Shown one piece after another: positions 7,343 to 16,536 of a stretch of DNA of 64,000 nucleotides; the stretch's first letter is position 1, and each line of letters begins with the position of its first letter. A model generated the notes under the pieces. That model searched no databases and was not told the DNA's origin. It saw only the letters and a program-made list of their open reading frames with translations. Both the position numbers and the translations under genes were made by a program. Source of the stretch: Janthinobacterium psychrotolerans (GTDB taxonomy: Bacteria > Pseudomonadota > Gammaproteobacteria > Burkholderiales > Burkholderiaceae_D); NCBI RefSeq assembly GCF_001677885.1, contig NZ_LOCQ01000058.1, forward strand, positions 306,560-370,559, written 5' to 3'.

Positions 7343-9778
7343 ATGAACCTGAAGCTGAACCCTCCCGCCCTGCTCGCCATCAGCTGCGCCGTCTCCGCCG
7401 CCCTGACCACCCTGCCGGCCCTGGCGCAAAGCCAGCCGGCCAGCGCCAGCTACGCGATCGCCGCCGGCCCGCTGTCGACCGCCCTGAACGACTTTGCCGT
7501 GGCCGCCAATATCAGCCTGTCGACCGATCCGGCGCAAACGCGCGGCCTGCGCTCGCCCGGCGTGCGCGGCCTCTACAGCGTGGCGCAAGGCTTTGCGCTG
7601 CTGCTGGCCGGCAGCGGCCTGGAAGCGGTGCAGCTGGCCAATGGCGGTTATGTGCTGCGCCAGGCAGCCATCGCGCCACAGGCGGGCGCCGAGAAAACCA
7701 TGGCGCCGGTGACCATCAGCGCCAGCCAGGAACGCGATCCCGTCAGCGAACATGACAATTCCTACGCGGCGCGCGCCGTCACCGTCGGCAAGGGCGTGCA
7801 GACCCTGCGCGAGATCGCGCAGTCGGTCAGCGTCATCACGCGCCAGAAGATGGACGACCAGAACCTGACCACCATCGACGCCGTGCTGGCCAATACCACC
7901 GGCATCACCATGTATGACAGCCCGATGGGCGGACGCTACGTGTATTCGCGCGGCTTCATGGTCGACACGTACCAGTTCGATGGCGTCAACCGCGCCATGT
8001 ACTACCCGCAGGCGAACAGCTTTACCAGCAACACGGCGGTGCTGGACCGGGTGGAAGTGGTGCGCGGCGCCACCGGCCTGCTGCAGGGCACCGGCTCGCC
8101 CGGCGCGGCCATCAATATGGTGCGCAAGCGCCCGCTGGCCGACAAGCAGCTGCAACTGGCGGTGACGGGCGGGCGCTGGAACGCGCTGCGCGGCGAAGTC
8201 GACGCCACCGGTCCGCTGAACGAATCGGGCAGCATCCGTGGCCGCGTGGTGGCCGCGCATGACCAGCGCGACTTTTTTTATGACGTCGCCGACAGCCGCA
8301 CCGACGTGCTGTACGGTGTGCTGGAATTCGACCTGGCGCCCGGCAGCAAGCTGACCACCGGCGCGAGCGTCGAGAAACTGCGCTCGACGCCATTCTTTTC
8401 CGGCCTGCCCCTGTATAGCAACGGCCGCGACTCGAAGCTGCCCCGCTCGAGCTTTATCGGTGCCGACTGGAACCGCTGGAACAGCAAACAGACGGCCGCC
8501 TTCGCCGAATTCGAGCACCGCCCCGACGCCGACTGGTCACTGAAAGCCAGCGCCAATTACACGCGCGAGCGGCATGACGTGAAATACATGTTCAACCTGG
8601 GCGCGATCAACCCGGTCACGATGGCCGGCATGATGCGCTATGACGGCGTATTCGACTACGGCACCACCAACAAAGGCGTTGACTTGTCGCTCGACGGCAA
8701 ATTCAATGCCTTCGGCCGCCGCCACGGCTTCAGCGCCGGCGTCAATACCAACCGGCTGGAAGGCGACAGCGATTTCAGCCTCGCGATGCTGAACCAGGGC
8801 ATCAATGCGCTGCAGCCGGATCATGGCGTGGAAGAACCGAGCGACACCTGGCTGCGCGAACACAGCTACCGTGGCGCGCCCACCGTCACCAGCATGCGGC
8901 AAACGGGCGCATATGGCGTGGCCCGCATCAGCGTCAGCGAACCGTTCACGGTGGTGGCCGGCGCGCGCGTCTCGAACTACAAATCGAGCAACATCAACCG
9001 CATCACGGGGGCGGAGGAAAGCGATCCGTACAAGGAAAACGGCGTCGTCACGCCGTACGGCGGCGTACTCTATGCGTTCGACCCACGCTGGTCCGGCTAC
9101 GCCAGCGTATCGGACATCTTCCAGCCGCAAAACTCGCGTGACGCCGCCGGCGCCCTGCTCGATCCGCTCAAGGGCCGCAACCTGGAAGCGGGCGTCAAGG
9201 GTGAACTGTTCGACGGCAAGGTCAACGCCTCGCTGGCGGTGTTCCGCATCGAACAGCGCAACCGCGCGGAACTGGACCTGGTCCATACCTGCTCCAGCGG
9301 CACGGAATGCTATATCTCGGCCGGCAAGGTGCGCAGCGAAGGCGTGGATGCGGAGATCAGCGGCGAAGTGGCGCGTGGCTGGCAGCTGTTCGCCGGCTAC
9401 ACGCTGAACAATTTCAAGTACCTGGACCAGACGTCGAGCGCCGGCCTGATGTTTGCCAGCACCTACTCGCCGCGCCATATGCTGCGCGCGTGGAGCGACT
9501 ACCGTTTGCCCGGCGCCCTGGCGGCGTGGAGCGTGGGCGGTGGCGTGAACTTCCAGACCGAAAGCTCGCGCGTCACGCAGGGGATCACGGTGGCACAGGG
9601 CGCCTATGCGCTGTGGAGCGCGCGCGCCGCCTATCAGATCGACCGCAACTGGAGCGCTTCCCTGAGCGTGACGAATGTGCTCGACAAGCGCTACTACCAG
9701 ACGGTCGGTGCGCCCGCCTGGGGCAATTTCTATGGCGAGCCGCGCAAGGCTTCGTTGACCCTGCGCGCCCGCTTTTAA
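7343..9778 (+). CDS. TonB-dependent siderophore receptor with signalling domain
   Basis: An 811-residue outer-membrane receptor. The start is ATG 7343; residues 1-28 are a signal peptide (to ALAQS). Residues about 40-105 form the secretin/TonB short N-terminal (STN) domain that talks to FecR (AAGPLSTALNDFAVAANISLS). The plug follows (about 150-255, QKMDDQNLTTIDAVLANTTG, VVRGATGLLQGTGSPGAAIN), then a 22-strand barrel ending in the typical Phe. The plug pattern is that of FhuE/FpvA-type ferric-siderophore receptors, so a hydroxamate-like siderophore is likely. With the sigma and FecR genes it makes a complete cell-surface signalling set. Confidence 0.93.
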   Translation: MNLKLNPPALLAISCAVSAALTTLPALAQSQPASASYAIAAGPLSTALNDFAVAANISLSTDPAQTRGLRSPGVRGLYSVAQGFALLLAGSGLEAVQLANGGYVLRQAAIAPQAGAEKTMAPVTISASQERDPVSEHDNSYAARAVTVGKGVQTLREIAQSVSVITRQKMDDQNLTTIDAVLANTTGITMYDSPMGGRYVYSRGFMVDTYQFDGVNRAMYYPQANSFTSNTAVLDRVEVVRGATGLLQGTGSPGAAINMVRKRPLADKQLQLAVTGGRWNALRGEVDATGPLNESGSIRGRVVAAHDQRDFFYDVADSRTDVLYGVLEFDLAPGSKLTTGASVEKLRSTPFFSGLPLYSNGRDSKLPRSSFIGADWNRWNSKQTAAFAEFEHRPDADWSLKASANYTRERHDVKYMFNLGAINPVTMAGMMRYDGVFDYGTTNKGVDLSLDGKFNAFGRRHGFSAGVNTNRLEGDSDFSLAMLNQGINALQPDHGVEEPSDTWLREHSYRGAPTVTSMRQTGAYGVARISVSEPFTVVAGARVSNYKSSNINRITGAEESDPYKENGVVTPYGGVLYAFDPRWSGYASVSDIFQPQNSRDAAGALLDPLKGRNLEAGVKGELFDGKVNASLAVFRIEQRNRAELDLVHTCSSGTECYISAGKVRSEGVDAEISGEVARGWQLFAGYTLNNFKYLDQTSSAGLMFASTYSPRHMLRAWSDYRLPGALAAWSVGGGVNFQTESSRVTQGITVAQGAYALWSARAAYQIDRNWSASLSVTNVLDKRYYQTVGAPAWGNFYGEPRKASLTLRARF

Positions 9779-9781
9779 GAC

Positions 9782-10678
9782 CTACAGGAACTGCGGCGCC
9801 GGCCTGGCCGGCGGCTTGGGCAGCGGGATGAACTCCGTCTCGCCCGGCACCTGGCCCATGCGCTGGGCGCTCCAGTCCTCGCCGGCCTGCGCCAGGCGTT
9901 CCTTGCTCGACGAGACGAAGTTCCAGAAAATGAAACGCGGACCGTCGAGCGGCTCGCCGCCGATCACCACGAACTGCGCCGGGCCGTTACCGGCAGTGAC
10001 CACCGGTACGGCGTTCGATTCCAGCAGCGCCATGGTATGCGGCGCCAGCGCCACGCCGTCCACCAGCACTTCACCGCTGATCGGGTAGATCGCCGCCTCG
10101 GCCGGCAAGCCGTCCAGGCGCAGCGTCTGGCCCGCCTGCAGCGCCACGTCCAGGTACACGGTTTGCATATAGGTGCGCACCGGCGAGGTCTGGCCAAAGG
10201 CGGTGCCGATCAGCACTTTCACCACCGCGCCGTCGAGCGTGACCACCGGTATATCGGCCTGCGGCGTATGCGTGAAACCCGGTTCGTCTTCTTCGTTCGC
10301 CTTCGGCAGCGCGGCCCACAGCTGCAGGCCGTGGGTGCGGTGCGGCCGGCCGGCCAGGTCGGCGGGCGTGCGCTCGGAATGGACGATGCCGCGCCCGGCC
10401 GTCATCCAGTTGATGGCCCCCGGCTCGATGCGCTGGTACGAGCCGATGCTGTCGCGGTGGTCCATCGCGCCTTCGAACAGATAGGTGACGGTGGCCAGGC
10501 CGATATGCGGGTGCGGCCGCACGTCGTGGTTGGCGTCGGGCGCCACGTCGATCGGGCCGAAATGGTCGAAAAAGATGAACGGGCCGACGGTCTGCTTGAC
10601 GCTCGACGGCAGCAGGCGGCGCACCACGAAACCGCCGCCCAGGTCTTTTTCGTGGCTTTTCAGGATCGCCGCGCTCAT
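9782..10678 (-). CDS. Pirin family protein
   Basis: A 298-residue bicupin protein. The start MSAAILKSHEK at 10678 is used because its ATG overlaps the upstream OsmC-like stop (ATGA). The N-terminal pirin cupin shows HPHIGLATVTYLFEGAMDHRDSIG and GIVHSERTP, with the His/Glu metal ligands of the family, and the pirin C-terminal domain follows (residues about 180-285, GEVLVDGVALAPH). Some bacterial pirins act as quercetinases, others bind regulators; the substrate here is unknown. It forms a two-gene operon with the OsmC-like gene, a pairing that suggests redox or electrophile stress. Confidence 0.88.
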   Translation of the reverse strand: MSAAILKSHEKDLGGGFVVRRLLPSSVKQTVGPFIFFDHFGPIDVAPDANHDVRPHPHIGLATVTYLFEGAMDHRDSIGSYQRIEPGAINWMTAGRGIVHSERTPADLAGRPHRTHGLQLWAALPKANEEDEPGFTHTPQADIPVVTLDGAVVKVLIGTAFGQTSPVRTYMQTVYLDVALQAGQTLRLDGLPAEAAIYPISGEVLVDGVALAPHTMALLESNAVPVVTAGNGPAQFVVIGGEPLDGPRFIFWNFVSSSKERLAQAGEDWSAQRMGQVPGETEFIPLPKPPARPAPQFL

Positions 10679-11073
10679 GCCAGCACCGTCGTGATGTCGG
10701 TGGTGACGGCCGTCATCAGCTTGTGGATCGGGCACTTGGCGGCCGCGCCCAGCAGCTCCTCGCGCTGCGCCTCGGACAGGTCGCCGGTCAGGTGCAGGCT
10801 GACGGCCAGGCGGTACACGCCCTTGCGTTCGTCGCTGGCGTCGCGCTCGGTCGTCACTTCCACGTTTTCAAGCGCGATGCCCTTGTGCCTGGCGTACCAG
10901 ACCACCATCAGCGCCTTGCAGGCCGACAGCGCCGCGTCGTACAGGTCGTGCGGCGACGGGCCCGAGTCGCCGCCGCCTTCGGCCACCGAGCCGTCGGCGG
11001 AAAGGATATGGTCGCGCACATGCACGATATGGCGCATGGGTTGCGACTGGTCACGGATGGCTTTGATGGTCAT
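10675..11073 (-). CDS. OsmC-family peroxide-stress protein
   Basis: A 132-residue OsmC/YhfA-type protein. The start is ATG 11073 (MTIKAIRD), ten codons into the longest frame. Family features are GPSPHDLYDAALSACKALMVVWYAR, which contains the first redox Cys, and AAAKCPIHKLM, which contains the second. These two cysteines reduce organic hydroperoxides in characterised relatives. The stop overlaps the pirin start by four bases. Confidence 0.88.
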   Translation of the reverse strand: MTIKAIRDQSQPMRHIVHVRDHILSADGSVAEGGGDSGPSPHDLYDAALSACKALMVVWYARHKGIALENVEVTTERDASDERKGVYRLAVSLHLTGDLSEAQREELLGAAAKCPIHKLMTAVTTDITTVLA

Positions 11074-11159
11074 GGCGGTCCTTGCGGCGTTTTGGAAAGC
11101 CACAATTTACACCGTTTACGGCGCCAGCGCAGCTTGCCTGATGGCAGGGCGTCAAGGGT

Positions 11160-13472
11160 TCAACCGAGCTGGCGCGCCACGCGAAAGCCGACGATATCGT
11201 TCGACAGCACGATGGAAAAGCCGTTGCGGATGGCCGAACGCAGATAGCGCGGGTGGTACAGCCAGGAGCCGCCGCGCAGGACGCGCCGGCTGGTGTCGCC
11301 GCCCTCTTCCCAGGCGCTGCCGTCGGCCGGCGCGCCTTCATAGTTGTCATGCACGATGTCCTGCACCCATTCCCACACATTGCCGTGCATGTCGTGCAGG
11401 CCCCAGGCATTGGGCTGGAAGGTGCCGCGCGCGCTGGTGCCGCCACGGTACTGGCCGCGCGCGCCGCCGTTGTACACGTACAGGCCGTCGTAATTGGCCT
11501 GCTCGGTGCTGATGGTGTCGCCCGTGTTGAAGGCGGTGCGGGTGCCGGCGCGGCAGGCGTATTCCCATTCCGCTTCGCTGGGCAGGCGATAGAGCTGGCC
11601 GGTTTTTTCGCGCAGCCACGCCAGGTAGAGCTGGGCGTCGTTCCAGCTGACGCCCACCACCGGATGCTGTTCGTTCTGCACGAAACCGGGATTGTCCCAG
11701 TCGGTTTCCGAAATGCCGCGCTGCCAGCCGGTGGCCTTGACGAAGGCGCGCCATTCGCCCACGCTGACCGGGTGGATCGCCAGCGCAAAACCGCGCTCGA
11801 TGCCGACCCAGTGCTGTGGCTTTTCGCGCTCCAGCCAGCCCTGCTGCGAGCCCGCTTTCAATGCCGCCTTGTGCTCTTCCTCATGTGCGCCCATCTGGAA
11901 GCGTCCGCTGGGCAGGCACACCAGTTCGGGCCCCTGGCCGGAGCCGTCGAGGAAATCGTCGCGCAGCAGGCCGGTGGGTGCGGGCGCGGAAGACTCGGCA
12001 AGCGGTGTTTCGGTGGCAGGTGGCGCTGCCACCGGCGCGGCAGGAACGGCGGGGGTGGCCGCGCGGCTCGCCTCCGCCTTGCGCGCCCTTTCCTGCTCTG
12101 CGCGGTAGGCTGCCTCGGCTTTGGCCTGGATCGCCTTGCGCTGCAGCTGCTGGTGTTCCTGCAAGGCGGTGGCGGCGTCGGCTTCGCGCCGCGCGCGCAG
12201 CTGGCCGCGCAGCGCTTCCTTGCGCAGCTTGCGCGACTCCTCCGCTTCGAACTGGCGCTGGGCTTCCTGCTCGCGGCGCAGCTTGTCGAGCCGCTGCTTT
12301 TCCAGCGCCGCCGCATGGGCCTCGGCCTTTCTTTTCTGTTCCAGTTCCTCTTCGCGCCGGCGCGCTTCTTCCTTCGCCTGTTCGGCCGCCAGCGCCGCCT
12401 GCTTTTGCTGCTCGGCCGCGCGCGCGTGCGCCTGGCGCGCCTGTTCGGCCAGCTCCTCGACCGACGGCCCGGCGGCCCGCTCCAGCATTTCCAGCAGGGC
12501 TTGCACCGATTGCGGGCGCAATTCGGGCGTCATCGAAAAACCATTCTGCAGCACCTGCCATTGTGCCGCCTTCAGCGCTTGCGGGGCCGACGGCAGTTGC
12601 TCGGCCGTGCGCACGCCGTCGAACGGCATGCGTCCTTCGAGCATCTGGTAGACCATCACCGCCACCGCGTACACGTCCAGGCGCGGGCTGGGCTGGCGCT
12701 GGTGGGCGCCGGCTTCGGGTGCGCGATAGCCTTCCGTGCCGGCATTCGGCGTTTCCAGCCCCAGGCTGCTGCCGGCGTTGCGCACACGCGAAGCAATGCC
12801 GTAGTCGAGCAGCTTGACGTCGCCCTTGCCGGTCAAAAAAACGTTGCCAGGCTTGATATCGCGGTGCACCAGCTTGTGCTTTTCCCAGGCATACGACAGC
12901 GCATCGGCCACCGGCTGCAGCAGTTCCTGCACCGCCGCCAGCGCCAGCGGACCCTGGCGGCCCAGGTAGTGCTCCAGGTCTTCGCCATCGAGGCACTCCA
13001 TGATGATGAAGTAGCTCGCCGTGGCCGGGTCCTGCGCCCATTCATAGACGCGCACGATGTTTTCATGCGCCAGTTTGCGCGCCTGCGTCGCTTCCTCGAT
13101 CAGCAGCCGGGCATGGGTGGCGCTTTGCGTCAGCTGCGGCGGCAGGATTTTGAGCGCCACCATTTCGCTGCTGCCCAACTCGGCGTGCGTGGCCAGGTCC
13201 GTGGCCTGCCACACCTGCCCCATGCCGCCGGTGCCGATCAGGCGTTCCAGGCGATAGCGGCGGTTTTGCGGACCGATTTCCTGGCCCGTCATGAAGCCCA
13301 GCTCCGTGCCCTGGCGCACCGGCAGCGTGATGGGCGCCGGCGCGGCGCCGGGCGGCGCGTATTCGGCGTCGAGGATGGCGTTCTTGCGGCGTTCGAATTC
13401 CTGCTCGCTGAGCAGCCCGTCGTCGTGCAGGGCGCGCAACTCTCGCAGTTTGTCTCGTGCTTTTTGCATCAT
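11160..13472 (-). CDS. Ser/Thr protein kinase fused to a formylglycine-generating-type domain
   Basis: A 770-residue fusion. Residues 1-35 look like a SHOCT oligomerisation motif (LRALHDDGLLSEQEFERRKNAIL). The kinase spans about 70-340: IGTGGMGQVWQA loop, VALKILPP lysine, HRDIKPGNVFL catalytic loop, and DYG instead of DFG in KLLDYGIASR. A charged Ala/Gln/Arg coiled coil covers about 340-490. The C-terminal ~250 residues are an FGE-sulfatase domain (CLPSGRFQMGAHEEE, LPSEAEWEYACRAGT, GNVWEWVQD, VLRGGSW, GFRVAR). Kinase-FGE fusions are known but targets are usually unknown. It follows the zinc-ribbon gene by 19 bases, so the pair is an operon. Confidence 0.9.
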   Translation of the reverse strand: MMQKARDKLRELRALHDDGLLSEQEFERRKNAILDAEYAPPGAAPAPITLPVRQGTELGFMTGQEIGPQNRRYRLERLIGTGGMGQVWQATDLATHAELGSSEMVALKILPPQLTQSATHARLLIEEATQARKLAHENIVRVYEWAQDPATASYFIIMECLDGEDLEHYLGRQGPLALAAVQELLQPVADALSYAWEKHKLVHRDIKPGNVFLTGKGDVKLLDYGIASRVRNAGSSLGLETPNAGTEGYRAPEAGAHQRQPSPRLDVYAVAVMVYQMLEGRMPFDGVRTAEQLPSAPQALKAAQWQVLQNGFSMTPELRPQSVQALLEMLERAAGPSVEELAEQARQAHARAAEQQKQAALAAEQAKEEARRREEELEQKRKAEAHAAALEKQRLDKLRREQEAQRQFEAEESRKLRKEALRGQLRARREADAATALQEHQQLQRKAIQAKAEAAYRAEQERARKAEASRAATPAVPAAPVAAPPATETPLAESSAPAPTGLLRDDFLDGSGQGPELVCLPSGRFQMGAHEEEHKAALKAGSQQGWLEREKPQHWVGIERGFALAIHPVSVGEWRAFVKATGWQRGISETDWDNPGFVQNEQHPVVGVSWNDAQLYLAWLREKTGQLYRLPSEAEWEYACRAGTRTAFNTGDTISTEQANYDGLYVYNGGARGQYRGGTSARGTFQPNAWGLHDMHGNVWEWVQDIVHDNYEGAPADGSAWEEGGDTSRRVLRGGSWLYHPRYLRSAIRNGFSIVLSNDIVGFRVARQLG

Positions 13473-13491
13473 CTGGGGTACTGGCTATCCG

Positions 13492-15792
13492 TCAAGGCTG
13501 CAGCGCCACGCCGCAGGCGGCGCAGAATTTGTCTTCCGGATGGCCGGCCCGCAGCGCGTGGCCATTGCTGCAGCAGCGCGCCGGCGCGCTGCCGGCAACG
13601 GCCTGCGCCACCGCCACGCCCAGCTGGGCCTGCGCATTGAGGCCATGGCTGTGCGCCGCGTTCTGCAAGCCGATCAGGTCCAGTTGCTGGCGCCGCTCGC
13701 GTTCGGCCTGCGCTTCCAGGTAGGCGCGCTCCTGCGCCACGCCTTCCTGCGCCATGCGCATGGCGTCCTGCGGCGCGATGCTGTTCTCGGCCGCCGCCAG
13801 CGCCGCCAGCGCGTGGATCTGCTCGGCGCTCATGCCGGCCTGCAACTGGGTTTTCAGCACTTGCGCCAGCACGGCCGCATTCGGCCCGGCCGCCATCGCC
13901 ACCTTGCCGGTGTCGCTCAGGGTGCCGATTTTTTCGATGCGGTCGATATCGATGCGCGCCAGTTCGGCCGCATGCGCCTGCTGCGCCACCAGCGCTTCGT
14001 AGTCGTTCTTCCAGCGTGCATAATCGTGTTCGCGCTGCTGCGACATGGCCAGCAGGTCGCGCTGCCATTGCGCCTCCTGCTCCAGCTGGCGCAGCTGCTG
14101 GCGCTGTTCTTCGATCGCCAGCGCGTCGAGCTGCGCCAGATGCGCCTGCTGCTGCAGCTGGCGCGCATGCACGCCGTCGGCCTCGATGGTGCGCAGCAGT
14201 TTTTCCTGCTGGGCGATGGCGTCCTCGCGCGCGCCGCCACGGCGCAGCACGGCCACTTTTTCAGCGATTTCGGCCGCCTGCACCTGCGCCGCCTCATCCT
14301 TGTGCGCTTCGGCGCGCAGCAGTTCACGCTGGCGCGCCAGCTGCATCTGGTCTTCCCATTCCTGCACCCGCTCCGCTTCTCGCTTGCGCGCGGCGGTAGC
14401 CAGCACGGCGCCCTGCCAGGCGGCCTTGTGCTGTTCCGCTTCCAGCTGCGCCTCGCGCTGGGCCGCATCCTGTTCGGTCTTGTGCAGGCGCGCCAGCTGG
14501 GCGCGGCGGCCCGCCTCGTCGTCGATCAGCAGCGCGCTTTCCACCTGCTGGGCGATGGCCTGCAGATGCACCTGGTGCGTGAAACGCTGCTGCGCCAGCT
14601 GCAGCTGTTCGCGCCCTTCCAGCTGCGACAATTCCAGCTCGCTGCGCATCCTGATCGCCGCCAGCGCGCGCAGGTGCTGCCATTCGGCCGCCTCGTCGGC
14701 GTGCCTGGCGCCCTTTTTCGCCAATTCCTGCCTGAGCTCCTGCAGCGCCACGGCGGCGCCATGGTCGAGCGCCTGGCGCTGCGATTTTGCTTCCAGGATG
14801 CGGCCGTACAGGTCGATCTGGCGCCCGCGCAGCGCCTGCAGGCGTTCGGCTTCCTGGTGCGCCAGTTCGGCCTGCCCCACCTTGGCATCCTGCTGCAGCT
14901 CCAGGCGCCGCTGCGCGTGGCGCAGTGTCAGCGCCTCGCGCGCGATGCGCTGCAGTTCCTCTTCATCGTAGAGCTGGTCCAGCTGCTTGCCGCGCTCAAG
15001 CGCATCCGCGGCGTCGGGCGCCGGCAGGCCGCCCAGCCACAGGGTACCGATGCAGGTCTCGTCGACGGCCAGCTTGTCGTGGCGCAGCGCCAAGGTGTCC
15101 ACGCGCGCCACCGCCAGGCCGGATGGCGCCAGGCGCTGCGTCAGCGACGACTGCAGGCGCTCGTTGAACTGCGCCCGCAGGTCGGCGTTGGCATCCATCT
15201 CGCGCAATGCGCGGCTGCCGGTAAATTCCAGCGCGATCTGGCGTACCGAGGGCAGCAGCAATGCGTGCAGATGGGCCACGGTGACGGCGCCCGGCGCACG
15301 CATGAACTGGCGCGCGAACGCATCGGGCTGGCCCAGCGCGATCTCGACCTGGAAGGTGGCGGCGATCTGCAGCTGCTCGGTCGTGGCCAGCGCCGGCAGG
15401 TCGAAAGTAAGCGAGATCGGCGCGGCGCGCGCGATCAGCACTTCGGCCGGACGCGCCGGCAGCAGCTGCGGCAGGCGCGCAAAGAAGGCGGCGCTGTCGT
15501 AGTCGCCGGCCGGTATCGAGGTGAAAGCGTCGGACTGCACGATCCAGGCGCGCGCCTGTTCCGGCACCTGCAAGCGCCGGCCGGCGGCGCCAAGCAGCGA
15601 TGACAGCTCGCGCACGCCAAAGAACAGGGCCAGCTGGTCATCGGCCAGGCGCCATTGGTTGGCATGCAGCACGGCGTCGTTGCCGGGCGTGCCGAGCGAC
15701 AGGCCGCATTGCGCGCAGTAGCCTGCCGCTGCGGCATTCTTGTGTTCGCAACGGGGGCACCGGGCGCCGCCAAAACCAAACAATTGGAACAT
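13492..15792 (-). CDS. Zinc-ribbon, SPFH-like, long coiled-coil protein
   Basis: A 766-residue protein starting at MFQLFGFGG (15792); the 44 upstream codons look non-coding. Residues about 10-33 are a zinc ribbon (CPRCEHKN...YCAQCG). Residues about 90-260 resemble an SPFH/band-7 domain (QFNERLQSSLTQRLAPSGLAVARVDTLAL). A very long Gln/Ala/Glu-rich coiled coil follows (about 290-640), and a second ribbon closes the protein (C-x7-H near RCCSNGHAL, then KFCAACG). It is probably a scaffold. Co-transcription with the kinase gene suggests it is a substrate or organiser of the kinase. Family assignment of the middle part is tentative. Confidence 0.75.
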   Translation of the reverse strand: MFQLFGFGGARCPRCEHKNAAAAGYCAQCGLSLGTPGNDAVLHANQWRLADDQLALFFGVRELSSLLGAAGRRLQVPEQARAWIVQSDAFTSIPAGDYDSAAFFARLPQLLPARPAEVLIARAAPISLTFDLPALATTEQLQIAATFQVEIALGQPDAFARQFMRAPGAVTVAHLHALLLPSVRQIALEFTGSRALREMDANADLRAQFNERLQSSLTQRLAPSGLAVARVDTLALRHDKLAVDETCIGTLWLGGLPAPDAADALERGKQLDQLYDEEELQRIAREALTLRHAQRRLELQQDAKVGQAELAHQEAERLQALRGRQIDLYGRILEAKSQRQALDHGAAVALQELRQELAKKGARHADEAAEWQHLRALAAIRMRSELELSQLEGREQLQLAQQRFTHQVHLQAIAQQVESALLIDDEAGRRAQLARLHKTEQDAAQREAQLEAEQHKAAWQGAVLATAARKREAERVQEWEDQMQLARQRELLRAEAHKDEAAQVQAAEIAEKVAVLRRGGAREDAIAQQEKLLRTIEADGVHARQLQQQAHLAQLDALAIEEQRQQLRQLEQEAQWQRDLLAMSQQREHDYARWKNDYEALVAQQAHAAELARIDIDRIEKIGTLSDTGKVAMAAGPNAAVLAQVLKTQLQAGMSAEQIHALAALAAAENSIAPQDAMRMAQEGVAQERAYLEAQAERERRQQLDLIGLQNAAHSHGLNAQAQLGVAVAQAVAGSAPARCCSNGHALRAGHPEDKFCAACGVALQP

Positions 15793-16114
15793 GTGTGACT
15801 CCTGATGAAGGTGATACGCGCAAGCTGCGACGTCGATTCTAGCAGCAGCGGCGCTGAACCACGCCCACGCGCCAAGCGCGCTCCTGTGCAGTTGTAAATG
15901 ATGCCACATGGCAATTAGCATCATAGGGCAGGATACAGGCCTGTTTCCCCCTCAATTCGCGCCGTGCCGCCACTTATGCTCCGGTGACGCATTTCAGCGC
16001 CCTTTTTTTGCCGTTGATGCCGCAAAAATCGCGGCTGGTCGCAAGTGCGTGGCGGCACGTGGGCGCGTTGGCTAAAGTGCATCCAATCCCACCCGCCACC
16101 CGAAAGGACGCATC
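15793..16114. other. Intergenic region with an inverted repeat
   Basis: This 322-base gap separates the minus-strand zinc-ribbon/kinase operon from a plus-strand small gene. ATGATGC (15898-15904) and GCATCAT (15918-15924) form perfect 7-base arms 13 bases apart, about 105-130 bases before the zinc-ribbon start; it may be an operator. I see no gene in the region. Confidence 0.4.
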
Positions 16115-16354
16115 ATGAAAACCCTGAAAAACTTCGAAGCCATCTTCACCGTCGCCGTCGCCATCGCCTGCGCGGCCAGCTATGTCAGCTTCCTGCAGCC
16201 GCCTGCCGCGCCGGCGGAAAAAACCGCGCAGAGCGCCACCACCATGCACGTGGTGACTGTCACCGCCAAGCGCCTGACGCCACAGGAAAAGCAGTTGTCG
16301 CTGCTGGAAGAACGCCAGGCGCAGCTGAACAACAGTACCGCCAGCATCCTGTGA
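16115..16354 (+). CDS. Small exported or membrane-anchored protein
   Basis: A 79-residue protein with AAAGGA in front of its ATG. Residues 7-25 (EAIFTVAVAIACAASYVSF) form one hydrophobic helix, either an uncleaved anchor or a signal segment. The rest is hydrophilic: TMHVVTVTAKRLTPQEKQLSLLEERQAQL looks helical. I recognise no family. It stands alone between two intergenic regions and is followed by a hairpin, so it is probably monocistronic. Confidence 0.7.
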   Translation: MKTLKNFEAIFTVAVAIACAASYVSFLQPPAAPAEKTAQSATTMHVVTVTAKRLTPQEKQLSLLEERQAQLNNSTASIL

Positions 16355-16375
16355 GCGGCGCATGGCATCGATGGA

Positions 16376-16403
16376 GCCTGGCGCCTTCCAGCACGCGCCA
16401 GGC
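16376..16403 (+). terminator. Hairpin after the small exported protein gene
   Basis: GCCTGGCGC (16376-16384) pairs perfectly with GCGCCAGGC (16395-16403) around a 10-base loop, 22 bases after the stop codon. A T-rich stretch (CCCCTTTT) lies about 13 bases further on, so this is a likely but not canonical terminator. Confidence 0.6.
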
Positions 16404-16536
16404 CGCAGCAAATGTTCCCCTTTTGATACACGCCCGCTCAGCATTGTGTCAGTTGTAATAAGTTAATTCAAAGGCGCAAACGCCGCCAGCAAGTCGCTAT
16501 AGTCCATTTCACGCAATCACCGAAATGGAGCCAGAC

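Noticed and set aside
11253..13640. Plus-strand open frame of 795 codons across the kinase gene
   Set aside because: It is the antisense shadow of a high-GC gene; the minus strand has clear kinase and FGE motifs, while this translation is Arg/Ala/Leu-rich without domains.
13291..15603. Plus-strand open frame of 770 codons opposite the zinc-ribbon coiled-coil gene
   Set aside because: The minus strand has paired zinc ribbons, a proper start and an operon partner; the plus-strand frame is a compositional by-product of Gln/Ala codons.
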